In this document: positions 1-5,800 of the stretch, piece after piece
Layout: every line of letters starts with the position of its first letter
Position numbering within the stretch: the stretch's first letter is position 1
NCBI GenBank assembly: GCA_900557355.1
Contig: USSR01000386.1
Span: 1-6,677 of the forward strand
DNA length: 6,677 nucleotides
Reading direction: 5' to 3'
Source: an uncultured Bacteroides sp.
GTDB taxonomy: Bacteria; Bacteroidota; Bacteroidia; Bacteroidales; Bacteroidaceae
Position numbers and translations under genes: made by a program
Notes under the pieces: model-generated
Databases searched by the model: none
What the model was told of the DNA's origin: nothing
What the model saw: the letters and a program-made list of their open reading frames with translations, nothing else

Positions 1-39
1 GTTTGTAGTTCCTAAGTCAATACCAATAATTTTTCCCAT
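1..39 (-). CDS. dnaK: DnaK (Hsp70 chaperone), N-terminal fragment cut by window edge
   Basis: Read leftward from an ATG at 39..37, the 13 codons give MGKIIGIDLGTTN. This is the start of the Hsp70 ATPase domain, with the phosphate-1 loop motif IGIDLGTTN that contacts ATP. DnaK is the cytoplasmic ATP-dependent chaperone that works with DnaJ and GrpE in protein folding and heat-shock survival. Only the first 13 of roughly 640 residues lie in the window, so nothing can be said about the rest. The assignment rests on a short but highly conserved motif starting right at the N-terminus. Actin-fold relatives also carry a phosphate-1 loop, but the exact IIGIDLGTTN start is characteristic of DnaK. No clear Shine-Dalgarno site precedes the ATG; the leader is A+T rich, as is usual in Bacteroidales. 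Confidence 0.9.
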   Translation of the reverse strand, partial: MGKIIGIDLGTTN

Positions 40-155
40 GATCTTTAATATTTTATTTGTTATTATTCAAGTTTCAGTCGCCTGCCTCAGCAGCAGACGC
101 CAATAAAAAGACAAACGTCGTGCCAAAATGTTCAGAGAGGTTGTAATTTTATAGG

Positions 156-184
156 TTGGCAGAAAGGCTGTCAGTTTGGCAGAA
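156..184. promoter_or_regulatory. Direct repeat TTGGCAGAA x2, 20 bp apart (candidate operator)
   Basis: TTGGCAGAA occurs at 156-164 and again exactly 20 bp later at 176-184, with CTGTCA between the copies (168-173). A related inverted half, TGCCAAAATG, lies at 121-130. Two turns of the helix between copies is the spacing expected for a regulator binding one face of the DNA. The site lies between the divergent dnaK and MATE genes, about 117 bp from the dnaK start and about 190 bp from the MATE start, so it could serve either. No known operator is recognised; the regulatory role is inferred. Confidence 0.35.
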
Positions 185-245
185 TACAACTGCTTTTTTC
201 TGTCGAAAATTACCATTTGTTAATCGCTCCTTCATGCAAAAGCAC

Positions 246-253
246 TACTTTTG
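246..253 (+). promoter_or_regulatory. Candidate Bacteroides -7 box for the MATE gene
   Basis: TACTTTTG matches the Bacteroides primary-sigma -7 consensus TAnnTTTG exactly. The nearest TTTG that could act as the -33 element is at 216-219, 26 bp upstream, which is wider than the usual spacing of about 20 bp, so the match is partial. Transcription from here would start near 258 and give a leader of about 114 bases that contains the whole heptamer inverted-repeat element. Confidence 0.4.
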
Positions 254-265
254 TCGGCGAAAAAG

Positions 266-363
266 CTAAGAGCTACAAGTGACAGGCTACAAGCGACAAG
301 TGCCTTTCGGCATCATAGCGCAGCCACTCGTAACTCGTAACTCGTAGCCTGTAGCTTGTAACT
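266..363 (+). repeat. Heptamer inverted-repeat element 1, upstream of the MATE gene
   Basis: The left array has 7-base units ctaagag, ctacaag, tgacagg, ctacaag, cgacaag (266-300). The right array has actcgta three times, then gcctgta and gcttgta (326-360). The arrays are imperfect inverted copies of each other. ACAGGCTAC (282-290) pairs perfectly with GTAGCCTGT (344-352), and TACAAG (274-279) with CTTGTA (355-360). The roughly 25-base centre contains a small TGCC/GGCA hairpin (301-312). The right array ends 11 bases before the MATE start codon. In RNA this would be a long imperfect hairpin just ahead of the ribosome binding region. Confidence 0.75.
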
Positions 364-371
364 AATGTAAT

Positions 372-1805
372 ATGGAAAGAGATAGCATTGATTTTAAAAA
401 CACAGACATCGCGGCACTGTTCCGCAAACTATTACTCCCTACCGTACTGGGAATGATATTTTCTGCATTATTTGTCATTACGGACGGAATATTCGTTGGA
501 AAAGGTATCGGCAGTGATGCCCTGGCGGCAGTAAACATAGTAGCTCCACTCTGGTTATTCTCCACTGGTGTCGGATTAATGTTTGGCGTAGGGGCATCTG
601 TTGTGGCATCTATCCATTTATCACACGGAAAAGTAAAAGCTGCCCGCATCAATATCACACAGTCTATAGCTGTATCTTCACTATTGCTGATAAGTACCTC
701 TACATTATTTTGCTCATTTGCTCCACAAATAGTACACCTTTTAGGTGGTTCCGAGCGCCTGACTCCACTGGCTATAGAGTATATGCTGTGGTTTGTTCCA
801 TTCTCGGTATTTACCGCCCTGCTTAATTCGGGAATGTTTTTCCTGCGCCTCGACGGATCACCCAATTTTGCCATGATGTGCAATGTAGTGGCTGCCGTTC
901 TGAATATCATTCTTGATTATCTCTTTATCTTCCCTTTCGGATGGGGTATGTTCGGTGCAGCTATTGCCAGTGCTATTGGTACTACGGTGGGAGCATTGAT
1001 GATAATCATCTATCTCTCACGTCACAAATGTGCCTTACGCTTTTACCCTGTAAAACTCACTCGTAAAAGTATGCAGCTGACCCGCCGTAATATAGGATAC
1101 ATGTGCCGTTTGGGATCTTCTGCATTCCTGTGCGAAGTAGCTATTGCCTGTATGATGTTCGTTGGAAACATCGTATTTATCCATTATTTGCAGGAAGAAG
1201 GTGTAGCAGCGTTCAGCATTGCGTGTTACTTCTTTCCTATTATATTTATGGTATACAATGCCATTGCACAATCTGCCCAGCCTATTATCAGCTATAACCA
1301 CGGACTACATGAAACTGCTCGCGTCCGCCGTGCCTACTTGCTGGCGCTGAAAACAGCTGTCGGTTGCGGTGCTATTTTTGCCTTCATAACCGCCCTATTC
1401 AGCTCAGAGATTGTTTCCATGTTCATCGACCGCAGTTATCCGGCCTATGAGATAGCCAGTAAGGGGCTTCCTTTGTATGCTACCGGCTTCATTTTCTTTG
1501 CCATCAATATCGTATCTATCGGATACTTCCAAAGTGTGGAACGGGCACGCTATGCCACTATCATTACCTTATTACGTGGGTTCGTCCTGCTAACGGCCTG
1601 CTTCTTTGGACTTCCCCTGCTCTTTGGCAACGCGGGTATTTGGCTGGCAACTCCCTTGGCAGAGTTACTAACCACCCTTTTCATACTTATTATTTATATA
1701 AAAGCGAAAAGGGAGCGTAAAGAAAATATAGTATCTTTGCCACATGGAAACGATGATAAAGAAATTCTGCCAAAGATACAGACTTCCGGAAAAAAACCTG
1801 CATGA
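372..1805 (+). CDS. MATE family multidrug/cation efflux transporter
   Basis: The 477-residue, strongly hydrophobic protein has the spacing of about twelve membrane helices expected for the MATE family (usual length about 440-470). The N-terminal region is typical: a short soluble lead, then LLLPTVLGMIFSALFVITDG and IFVGKGIGSDALAAVNI at residues about 20-56, with VGASVVASIHLSHGK starting near residue 75. MATE proteins sit in the inner membrane and export drugs or other organic cations in exchange for Na+ or H+; the substrate here cannot be read from sequence. ATG 372 is the only good start ahead of the first helix; an ATGTAA start-stop lies at 365-370. The charged tail after residue about 445 is long, and its last 62 bases overlap the next gene in another frame, so the C-terminus may be a late extension. 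The gene probably heads a transcription unit with the regulator that follows. Confidence 0.9.
   Translation: MERDSIDFKNTDIAALFRKLLLPTVLGMIFSALFVITDGIFVGKGIGSDALAAVNIVAPLWLFSTGVGLMFGVGASVVASIHLSHGKVKAARINITQSIAVSSLLLISTSTLFCSFAPQIVHLLGGSERLTPLAIEYMLWFVPFSVFTALLNSGMFFLRLDGSPNFAMMCNVVAAVLNIILDYLFIFPFGWGMFGAAIASAIGTTVGALMIIIYLSRHKCALRFYPVKLTRKSMQLTRRNIGYMCRLGSSAFLCEVAIACMMFVGNIVFIHYLQEEGVAAFSIACYFFPIIFMVYNAIAQSAQPIISYNHGLHETARVRRAYLLALKTAVGCGAIFAFITALFSSEIVSMFIDRSYPAYEIASKGLPLYATGFIFFAINIVSIGYFQSVERARYATIITLLRGFVLLTACFFGLPLLFGNAGIWLATPLAELLTTLFILIIYIKAKRERKENIVSLPHGNDDKEILPKIQTSGKKPA
1732..1739 (+). promoter_or_regulatory. -7 box inside the MATE 3' end, for the first Crp-like gene
   Basis: TATCTTTG is an exact match to TAnnTTTG and ends four bases before the regulator's ATG at 1744. 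A start of transcription the usual 5-7 bases downstream would fall on or just after that ATG. The message would then be leaderless or use the in-frame ATG at 1753. No good -33 TTTG is visible, so the call depends on the -7 box alone. Confidence 0.4.
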
Positions 1806-2319
1806 ACTTTTGTCACACATGACAGAATATCATTTTGGCAAAGGAGAATTAATTGTGAAAGAGGGAGAACGGAACACCAACTTCTACATTCTTAAGAAAG
1901 GCATCTGGCGTGCTTATTATATGATAGACGGAACAGAAAGTTCTCTCTGGTTTGCCGGAACAGGCGAAATAGCCTTTTCATCCTGGGGGTATGTCAATAA
2001 TGAAATTTCACAAGTGAATATTGAATCTGTGAATGAAAGTACTGCCTATTATATTGCCAAACCGGATTTAGAAGAGCTCTTCAACAGTTCCATAGAGTTA
2101 TCTAACTTCGGTCGAAAAATCTTTGAACAGGAAATACTATTCATTGACGGCTACACATTGGCATACGGTACTCCAAGCGCCAAAGAACGTTATCTAACCT
2201 TGATGGAAGAGAACCCGGAATTATTGCAATATGTTCCATTGAAACATCTGGCATCCTATTTATACATTACCCCACAGTCATTGAGCAGAATACGGGCTGG
2301 ATTAAAAAGAAGAAGATAA
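1744..2319 (+). CDS. Crp/Fnr family transcriptional regulator (first copy)
   Basis: This 191-residue protein has a cyclic-nucleotide-binding-like beta-barrel at about residues 28-115 (GKGELIVKEGERNTNFYILKKGIWRAYY is the recognisable front half). A helical linker follows (NFGRKIFEQEIL), then a short C-terminal helix-turn-helix around residues 163-187 (VPLKHLASYLYITPQSLSRIRA). The classical E...R-A phosphate-binding cassette that holds cAMP in E. coli CRP is not evident, and there are no Fnr-type cysteine clusters, so the ligand is unknown. Such small Crp-like proteins are common in Bacteroidales and often lie next to genes they are thought to control. It overlaps the MATE reading frame by 62 bases, which suggests co-transcription, but a -7 box just upstream hints at its own promoter. 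ATG 1744 is the chosen start; ATG 1753 (Met4) is equally possible. It is paralogous to the second copy at 2518. Confidence 0.85.
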   Translation: METMIKKFCQRYRLPEKNLHELLSHMTEYHFGKGELIVKEGERNTNFYILKKGIWRAYYMIDGTESSLWFAGTGEIAFSSWGYVNNEISQVNIESVNESTAYYIAKPDLEELFNSSIELSNFGRKIFEQEILFIDGYTLAYGTPSAKERYLTLMEENPELLQYVPLKHLASYLYITPQSLSRIRAGLKRRR

Positions 2320-2321
2320 AC

Positions 2322-2338
2322 TCATAAAACCTTTATGA
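2322..2338 (+). terminator. Weak AT-rich hairpin after the first Crp-like gene
   Basis: TCATAAA (2322-2328) and TTTATGA (2332-2338) form a 7-bp stem with an ACC loop. The stem is followed by AA and five Ts (2341-2345). It begins three bases after the stop codon. The stem is nearly all A-T pairs, so termination would be inefficient. Confidence 0.3.
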
Positions 2339-2367
2339 AATTTTTCCCTTCTTCACCCTGTCAACTC

Positions 2368-2477
2368 CATGCCTGAACCCTATCTGCGACATACTTGCTC
2401 CGTACATTCCCCATTCGGAGGTACCTCTATGCGGACAAGATACGGAGCAAGTATGTCGCAGATAGGGTTCAGGCATG
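2368..2477. repeat. Perfect 37-bp inverted repeat with 36-bp centre
   Basis: The left arm 2368-2404 (begins CATGCCTGAACC, ends TTGCTCCGTA) is the exact reverse complement of the right arm 2441-2477, with no mismatch over 37 bp. The centre 2405-2440 contains a 10-bp palindrome, GAGGTACCTC (2418-2427). There is no T-tract after the right arm, no target-site duplication at the edges and no open reading frame inside, so it is neither a classical terminator nor a recognisable insertion sequence. It fills most of the gap between the two Crp-like genes. If transcribed it would form a long perfect RNA duplex. It could be a small non-autonomous mobile repeat (MITE-like) or an RNA processing site; the sequence does not decide. 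Confidence 0.9.
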
Positions 2478-2517
2478 AATCATATATCATGAAAACGAGA
2501 TATAAAACAGTACTCAT

Positions 2518-3081
2518 ATGGATATAAATCAGATTATTGATCATATAGGCAAACTCCCGGAAGCGTCAAAGAATACGCTAAAAGAGATTATTTCTGAGGT
2601 TACTTATCCCAAAGGACACATTTTATTTAAAGCAGATAAAGTGGAAACCAAGGTATATTTCATCAAGAAAGGTATTGTCCGCGCTTATACAGAGTTAGCT
2701 GACAACGAGATTACATTCTGGTTCGGACGTGAAGGCGACACAGTAGTTTCAATGAAAAGCTATGTATCCAACCAAAGAGGCTATGAAAATATAGAGCTTC
2801 TGAAAGAATGTGAACTATATGAAATGAAGAAACAATCCTTGCATGAACTATTCGGCAAAGACATACATATTGCTAACTGGGGAAGAGAATTTGCAGAACA
2901 GGAACTGCTAAAAACAGAGGAAAGATTTATCGGCAGACAATTCAAAACATCTCTGGAACGCTATAGGGACCTGATGAATCACACTCCTGATCTGCTACAA
3001 AGAGTACAATTAGGCTATATAGCTTCTTATCTTGGCATCACCCAAGTCAGTTTAAGCCGTATCCGGGCCAAATTCAGGTAA
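2518..3081 (+). CDS. Crp/Fnr family transcriptional regulator (second copy)
   Basis: This 187-residue paralogue of the regulator at 1744 has the same plan. A cNMP-binding-like barrel spans about residues 25-115 (YPKGHILFKADKVETKVYFI, then KKGIVRAYTE). A linker NWGREFAEQELLKTEERFIG follows, and a C-terminal helix-turn-helix around residues 160-187 (VQLGYIASYLGITQVSLSRIRA). Shared signatures with the first copy include KKGI-RAY, N-GR---EQE-L and SLSRIRA. No canonical cAMP cassette or cysteine cluster is seen, so the signal sensed is unknown. ATG 2518 is the natural start; the upstream 40 bases lack a convincing -7 box, and the message may arise upstream through the inverted repeat. The SMR transporter gene follows after 71 bases on the same strand and is the likeliest target or partner. 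Confidence 0.85.
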   Translation: MDINQIIDHIGKLPEASKNTLKEIISEVTYPKGHILFKADKVETKVYFIKKGIVRAYTELADNEITFWFGREGDTVVSMKSYVSNQRGYENIELLKECELYEMKKQSLHELFGKDIHIANWGREFAEQELLKTEERFIGRQFKTSLERYRDLMNHTPDLLQRVQLGYIASYLGITQVSLSRIRAKFR

Positions 3082-3152
3082 ATCACTTTTTATCATTTGT
3101 TAAATAACAAGTCAAAATAATTCATGAACTTTACACACAAAAAATAAAAGTT

Positions 3153-3479
3153 ATGAGTTGGATATATTTGATTGTAGCCGGGTTGTTCGAAGTAGCATTT
3201 ACATCGTGCATGGGCAAAGTAAAAGAAACAACAGGCAGTGAAATGTACTGGTGGTTCACCGGTTTCTTAGTATCTATGAGTATCAGTATGTTTTTACTGA
3301 TAAAAGCAACACAAGCCCTGCCTATTGGTACGGCTTATGCAGTATGGACGGGAATAGGTGCAGTGGGAACTGTATTAGCAGGCATACTGATATTCAAAGA
3401 GCCTGCTACCGTATGGAGATTACTTTTCATTGTAACGTTGATCGGTTCGATCATCGGTTTAAAAGTTGTTTCTCATTAA
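3153..3479 (+). CDS. SMR family efflux transporter, SugE/Gdx-like
   Basis: The 108 residues form four membrane helices (about 3-21, 31-51, 57-80, 86-104), the size of small multidrug resistance proteins, which work as dimers in the inner membrane by proton exchange. Glu13 is the essential proton/substrate glutamate. The stretch LPIGTAYAVWTGIGAVG (56-72) is nearly identical to the SugE/Gdx (guanidinium exporter) subgroup. Ser45, Tyr62 and Trp65 occupy the positions of Gdx binding-site Ser42, Tyr59 and Trp62, shifted by three. However, the Trp16 of Gdx proteins is Phe16 here (EVAFTS), so guanidinium export should not be assumed; quaternary ammonium compounds are the alternative. The A-rich stretch before ATG 3153 is the usual Bacteroidales start context. 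It lies 71 bases after the second Crp-like gene and ends just before a strong terminator. Confidence 0.9.
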   Translation: MSWIYLIVAGLFEVAFTSCMGKVKETTGSEMYWWFTGFLVSMSISMFLLIKATQALPIGTAYAVWTGIGAVGTVLAGILIFKEPATVWRLLFIVTLIGSIIGLKVVSH

Positions 3480-3485
3480 AACTAA

Positions 3486-3522
3486 AAAACGGGATGTCAA
3501 TTAGATATTGACATCCCGTTTT
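3486..3522. terminator. Bidirectional rho-independent terminator between SMR and META genes
   Basis: AAAACGGGATGTCAAT (3486-3501) and its exact reverse complement (3507-3522) form a 16-bp perfect stem around the 5-base loop TAGAT. A-tract and T-tract at the ends make it work on both strands. It starts 7 bases after the SMR stop and ends 21 bases before the stop of the convergent lipoprotein gene. Confidence 0.92.
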
Positions 3523-3543
3523 GCTATATCCAGTTTTTACGGA

Positions 3544-4335
3544 TTACTTCTTCACCAACACCATCACCAGCGTATTGTCTGCATCATAAAGTCCGATGCC
3601 ACCGCCTGCCAATTTACCGAAAGACTTTACTTCATTCAATGCTTTCATCACACGGCCTTCCACTTCCATATCCGGACAAGCCATCATTGTACTGATAAGC
3701 TGCGGGAAAGAGATAGCAGAGGAATTCTCATTATCTGCAACAAATCCACCGTTAATAAGATTACAACCGGCATTACCGTGTATTCTCTTCTCCGGAAGAT
3801 TAAATTCAATGAACGGTTGCTTCTCCATGCCTTCGGGAATGGCCTGGCCACCGGCTTCAGAAATCATCCACTTACCACTCAAATCTGATAATTTCACTGT
3901 AGGGGTTTTCTTTTGTAATACAATAATAGGGCGATTGGACGAACCGCACAAGGCTATATTCTCCTTGCCCAGTTTTTTATATTTCTTCACTTGTCCTAAA
4001 GCAGACAATTCGTTTTGTTCCAAGGTCATATCCGGACAAGCCATGCGTGTGCTTGCCATGGCACCGAGATCAATTGTACCGGGTTTAGCATCCACATCAA
4101 ACGAACCCATCATACGATTGCAACCACTGTTACCGAATACTTTTCCGGTATTTGTATCAAAACCGATAAAAGGGAATTCCTGATTAGGAGCAGGCACTAC
4201 AGCAGCACCATTTATTTCAATAATATTCCATTCACCACTAATGGAAGATAATGTCGCAGCATCCTTGGACGAGCGACAAGATGACAGAGCTACCAAAGCC
4301 CCTGCCATACAGAGAGAAACTAAAACTTTCTTCAT
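3544..4335 (-). CDS. Lipoprotein with two tandem META (HslJ-like) domains
   Basis: The 263-residue protein begins with a lipoprotein signal peptide, MKKVLVSLCMAGALVALSSC, with lipobox LSSC and the lipidated Cys at residue 20. It should therefore be anchored in the cell envelope. Two META domains follow, at about residues 30-141 and 147-262. Each has the pattern FI-F...GN-GCN (GNSGCN at 68-73, GNAGCN at 187-192) and a later MACPDM motif (98-103, 218-223). This places paired cysteines 72/100 and 191/220 at equal spacing (28 and 29 residues), probably disulphide partners. META domains occur in HslJ of E. coli, linked to novobiocin resistance, and in secreted proteins of parasites; the biochemical role is unknown. 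The gene stands alone on this strand, with its own promoter and a shared terminator. Confidence 0.88.
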   Translation of the reverse strand: MKKVLVSLCMAGALVALSSCRSSKDAATLSSISGEWNIIEINGAAVVPAPNQEFPFIGFDTNTGKVFGNSGCNRMMGSFDVDAKPGTIDLGAMASTRMACPDMTLEQNELSALGQVKKYKKLGKENIALCGSSNRPIIVLQKKTPTVKLSDLSGKWMISEAGGQAIPEGMEKQPFIEFNLPEKRIHGNAGCNLINGGFVADNENSSAISFPQLISTMMACPDMEVEGRVMKALNEVKSFGKLAGGGIGLYDADNTLVMVLVKK

Positions 4336-4367
4336 TGTTATTCGTTGTTTAAGTTAATTTTACGGGG

Positions 4368-4397
4368 CAAATATATACAAAATAACCCAAATACAAG
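4368..4397 (-). promoter_or_regulatory. Promoter of the META lipoprotein gene
   Basis: On the minus strand TATATTTG (4375-4368) matches the -7 consensus TAnnTTTG exactly. CTTG (4397-4394) lies 18 bp upstream as a near-match to the -33 TTTG. Transcription should begin near 4363 and give a leader of about 27 bases, a normal length. Confidence 0.6.
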
Positions 4398-4472
4398 CAG
4401 TTTGTTTAGAAATAGAAGCTTTTTTTGAAAAGTATTTAGTGGGATTTTAATGTTTATCTGCGAATTAAATCC

Positions 4473-4480
4473 TATATTTG
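4473..4480 (+). promoter_or_regulatory. -7 box for the dehydrogenase-bcp-recA cluster
   Basis: TATATTTG matches TAnnTTTG exactly. The upstream -33 region is poor: TTTA at 4453-4456 is the best candidate and is only 16 bp away. The predicted transcript would start near 4485, directly at a hairpin, and have a leader of about 115 bases. This box and the one at 4368 on the other strand form a divergent promoter region. Confidence 0.5.
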
Positions 4481-4490
4481 CTCACCATAA

Positions 4491-4556
4491 AAAAAGAGGT
4501 TCCCTGATGAGGGAAACGTACTTTTTATCATGAAATGGAGACGGAAAGATTCCGTC
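4491..4556 (+). other. Two hairpins in the leader of the dehydrogenase gene
   Basis: Hairpin 1 has stem TTCCCT (4500-4505) / AGGGAA (4510-4515) with a GATG loop. An outer AAAAAG (4491-4496) / CTTTTT (4521-4526) pairing ends in a short T-run, so it looks like a 5'-end stabiliser or weak attenuator. Hairpin 2 has stem GACGGAA (4540-4546) / TTCCGTC (4550-4556) with a three-base loop. Both lie downstream of the predicted transcription start. No known riboswitch class is recognised. Confidence 0.5.
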
Positions 4557-4568
4557 CTTTAGTTTATA

Positions 4569-4591
4569 ATTTGTAACTCGTAATTTGTTAT
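4569..4591 (+). repeat. Solo heptamer array upstream of the dehydrogenase gene
   Basis: Units atttgta, actcgta and atttgtt (4569-4589) run in a 7-base period and stop 10 bases before ATG 4600. The middle unit is identical to the repeated unit of element 1 before the MATE gene. No inverted partner array is seen upstream. Confidence 0.55.
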
Positions 4592-4599
4592 TAAAAGAA

Positions 4600-5793
4600 A
4601 TGGGTAAAGTTCTTATTATCGGTGCAGGCGGTGTAGGTACCGTCGTTGCGCACAAGGTGGCTCAAAATCCGAATGTATTCACTGAGATTATGATTGCCAG
4701 CCGCACAAAGTCCAAATGCGACGCTATCGTAAAAGCAATCGGTAACCCTAACATCCGAACCGCACAGGTGGATGCCGACAATGTGGATGAACTGGTAGCT
4801 CTCTTTAATAGCTTCAAACCCGAAATCGTCATAAACGTAGCACTCCCTTATCAGGATCTTACCATTATGGAAGCTTGCCTCAAAAGCGGAGTTAATTACC
4901 TGGACACTGCCAACTATGAACCGAAAGATGTGGCTCACTTTGAATACAGCTGGCAATGGGCATACAAGAAACGTTTTGAGGATGCCGGACTGACCGCTAT
5001 CCTGGGTTGCGGTTTCGACCCGGGTGTAAGTGGTATTTATACTGCCTACGCCGCCAAGCATTATTTTGATGAAATGCAGTATCTGGATATTGTAGACTGT
5101 AACGCGGGCAATCATCACAAGGCATTTGCCACGAATTTCAATCCGGAAATCAACATCCGTGAGATCACACAGAACGGACGTTATTACGAAAATGGAAAAT
5201 GGGTAACTACTCAACCTCTGGAACTCCATAAAGATCTGACATACCCGAATATCGGGCCACGTGACTCTTATCTTTTATATCACGAAGAACTGGAATCTTT
5301 GGTGAAAAACTTCCCAACCATTAAACGTGCACGTTTCTGGATGACTTTCGGTCAGGAATATCTGACTCATCTGCGAGTAATCCAAAATATTGGTATGGCG
5401 CGCATCGATGAAGTGGATTACAACGGAGTGAAGATTGTTCCGTTGCAATTCCTGAAAGCCGTATTGCCCAACCCGCAAGACCTGGGCGAAAATTACGAAG
5501 GAGAAACCTCCATCGGTTGCCGTATCCGTGGTCTGAAAGATGGTAAAGAACGCACTTACTATGTTTACAATAATTGCAGCCATCAGGAAGCCTATAAGGA
5601 AACCGGCATGCAAGGAGTTAGCTATACAACAGGTGTTCCTGCCATGATAGGTGCCATGATGTTCCTCAAAGGACTATGGAAGAAGCCGGGGGTATGGAAT
5701 GTGGAAGAATTTAATCCGGACCCGTTCATGGAACAACTAAACAAACAAGGATTGCCGTGGCATGAGGTGTTTGATAAAGATTTGGAAGTATAA
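4600..5793 (+). CDS. Carboxynorspermidine dehydrogenase-like (saccharopine dehydrogenase family)
   Basis: From ATG 4600 the protein has 397 residues and opens with a Rossmann NAD(P)-binding loop, VLIIGAGGVG (GxGGxG at 8-13). The catalytic-domain landmark GCGFDPGVSG is at 136-145, and TGVPAMIGAMM closes the fold at 344-354. Length and these motifs fit the carboxynorspermidine/carboxyspermidine dehydrogenase branch of the saccharopine dehydrogenase family. That cytoplasmic enzyme condenses a diamine with aspartate semialdehyde using NAD(P)H, a step in the alternative spermidine pathway known in Vibrio and gut Bacteroidetes. The partner decarboxylase gene is not in the window. A TTG at 4585 would add five residues (MLLKE) before the Rossmann strand; ATG 4600 is preferred because MGKVLIIG begins exactly at the fold. 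Lysine-pathway saccharopine dehydrogenase is the alternative. It is the first gene of a probable operon with bcp (96-base gap) and recA. Confidence 0.85.
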   Translation: MGKVLIIGAGGVGTVVAHKVAQNPNVFTEIMIASRTKSKCDAIVKAIGNPNIRTAQVDADNVDELVALFNSFKPEIVINVALPYQDLTIMEACLKSGVNYLDTANYEPKDVAHFEYSWQWAYKKRFEDAGLTAILGCGFDPGVSGIYTAYAAKHYFDEMQYLDIVDCNAGNHHKAFATNFNPEINIREITQNGRYYENGKWVTTQPLELHKDLTYPNIGPRDSYLLYHEELESLVKNFPTIKRARFWMTFGQEYLTHLRVIQNIGMARIDEVDYNGVKIVPLQFLKAVLPNPQDLGENYEGETSIGCRIRGLKDGKERTYYVYNNCSHQEAYKETGMQGVSYTTGVPAMIGAMMFLKGLWKKPGVWNVEEFNPDPFMEQLNKQGLPWHEVFDKDLEV

Positions 5794-5800
5794 ACTAAAT

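Noticed and set aside
362..910. 182-residue open frame on the minus strand opposite the MATE gene
   Set aside because: It lies wholly antisense to a well-supported transporter gene, has no recognisable domain, and its composition reflects the reverse complement of membrane-helix codons.
2368..2477. Invertible promoter (phase-variation switch) between the regulators
   Set aside because: The 36-bp centre has no TAnnTTTG box on either strand and is shorter than the segments usually inverted in Bacteroides; no recombinase gene is nearby.
3082..3152. Guanidine riboswitch or separate promoter before the SMR gene
   Set aside because: The 71-base gap is too short for the known guanidine-I fold and shows none of its conserved parts. 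TTTG at 3096 has no TAnnTTTG at suitable distance.
3508..4251. Plus-strand frames opposite the META lipoprotein gene (3508-3888, 3596-4183, 4015-4251)
   Set aside because: All are antisense to the META gene, which has a signal peptide, duplicated motifs and its own promoter; the first also begins inside the terminator hairpin.
4585..4599. TTG at 4585 as start of the dehydrogenase
   Set aside because: It would add MLLKE encoded by the heptamer repeat tail. ATG 4600 begins exactly at the Rossmann strand and has the usual A-rich context.
4591..5229. 212-residue open frame on the minus strand opposite the dehydrogenase gene
   Set aside because: It is a shadow of the conserved Rossmann-domain coding sequence, with no promoter, family signature or sensible start.
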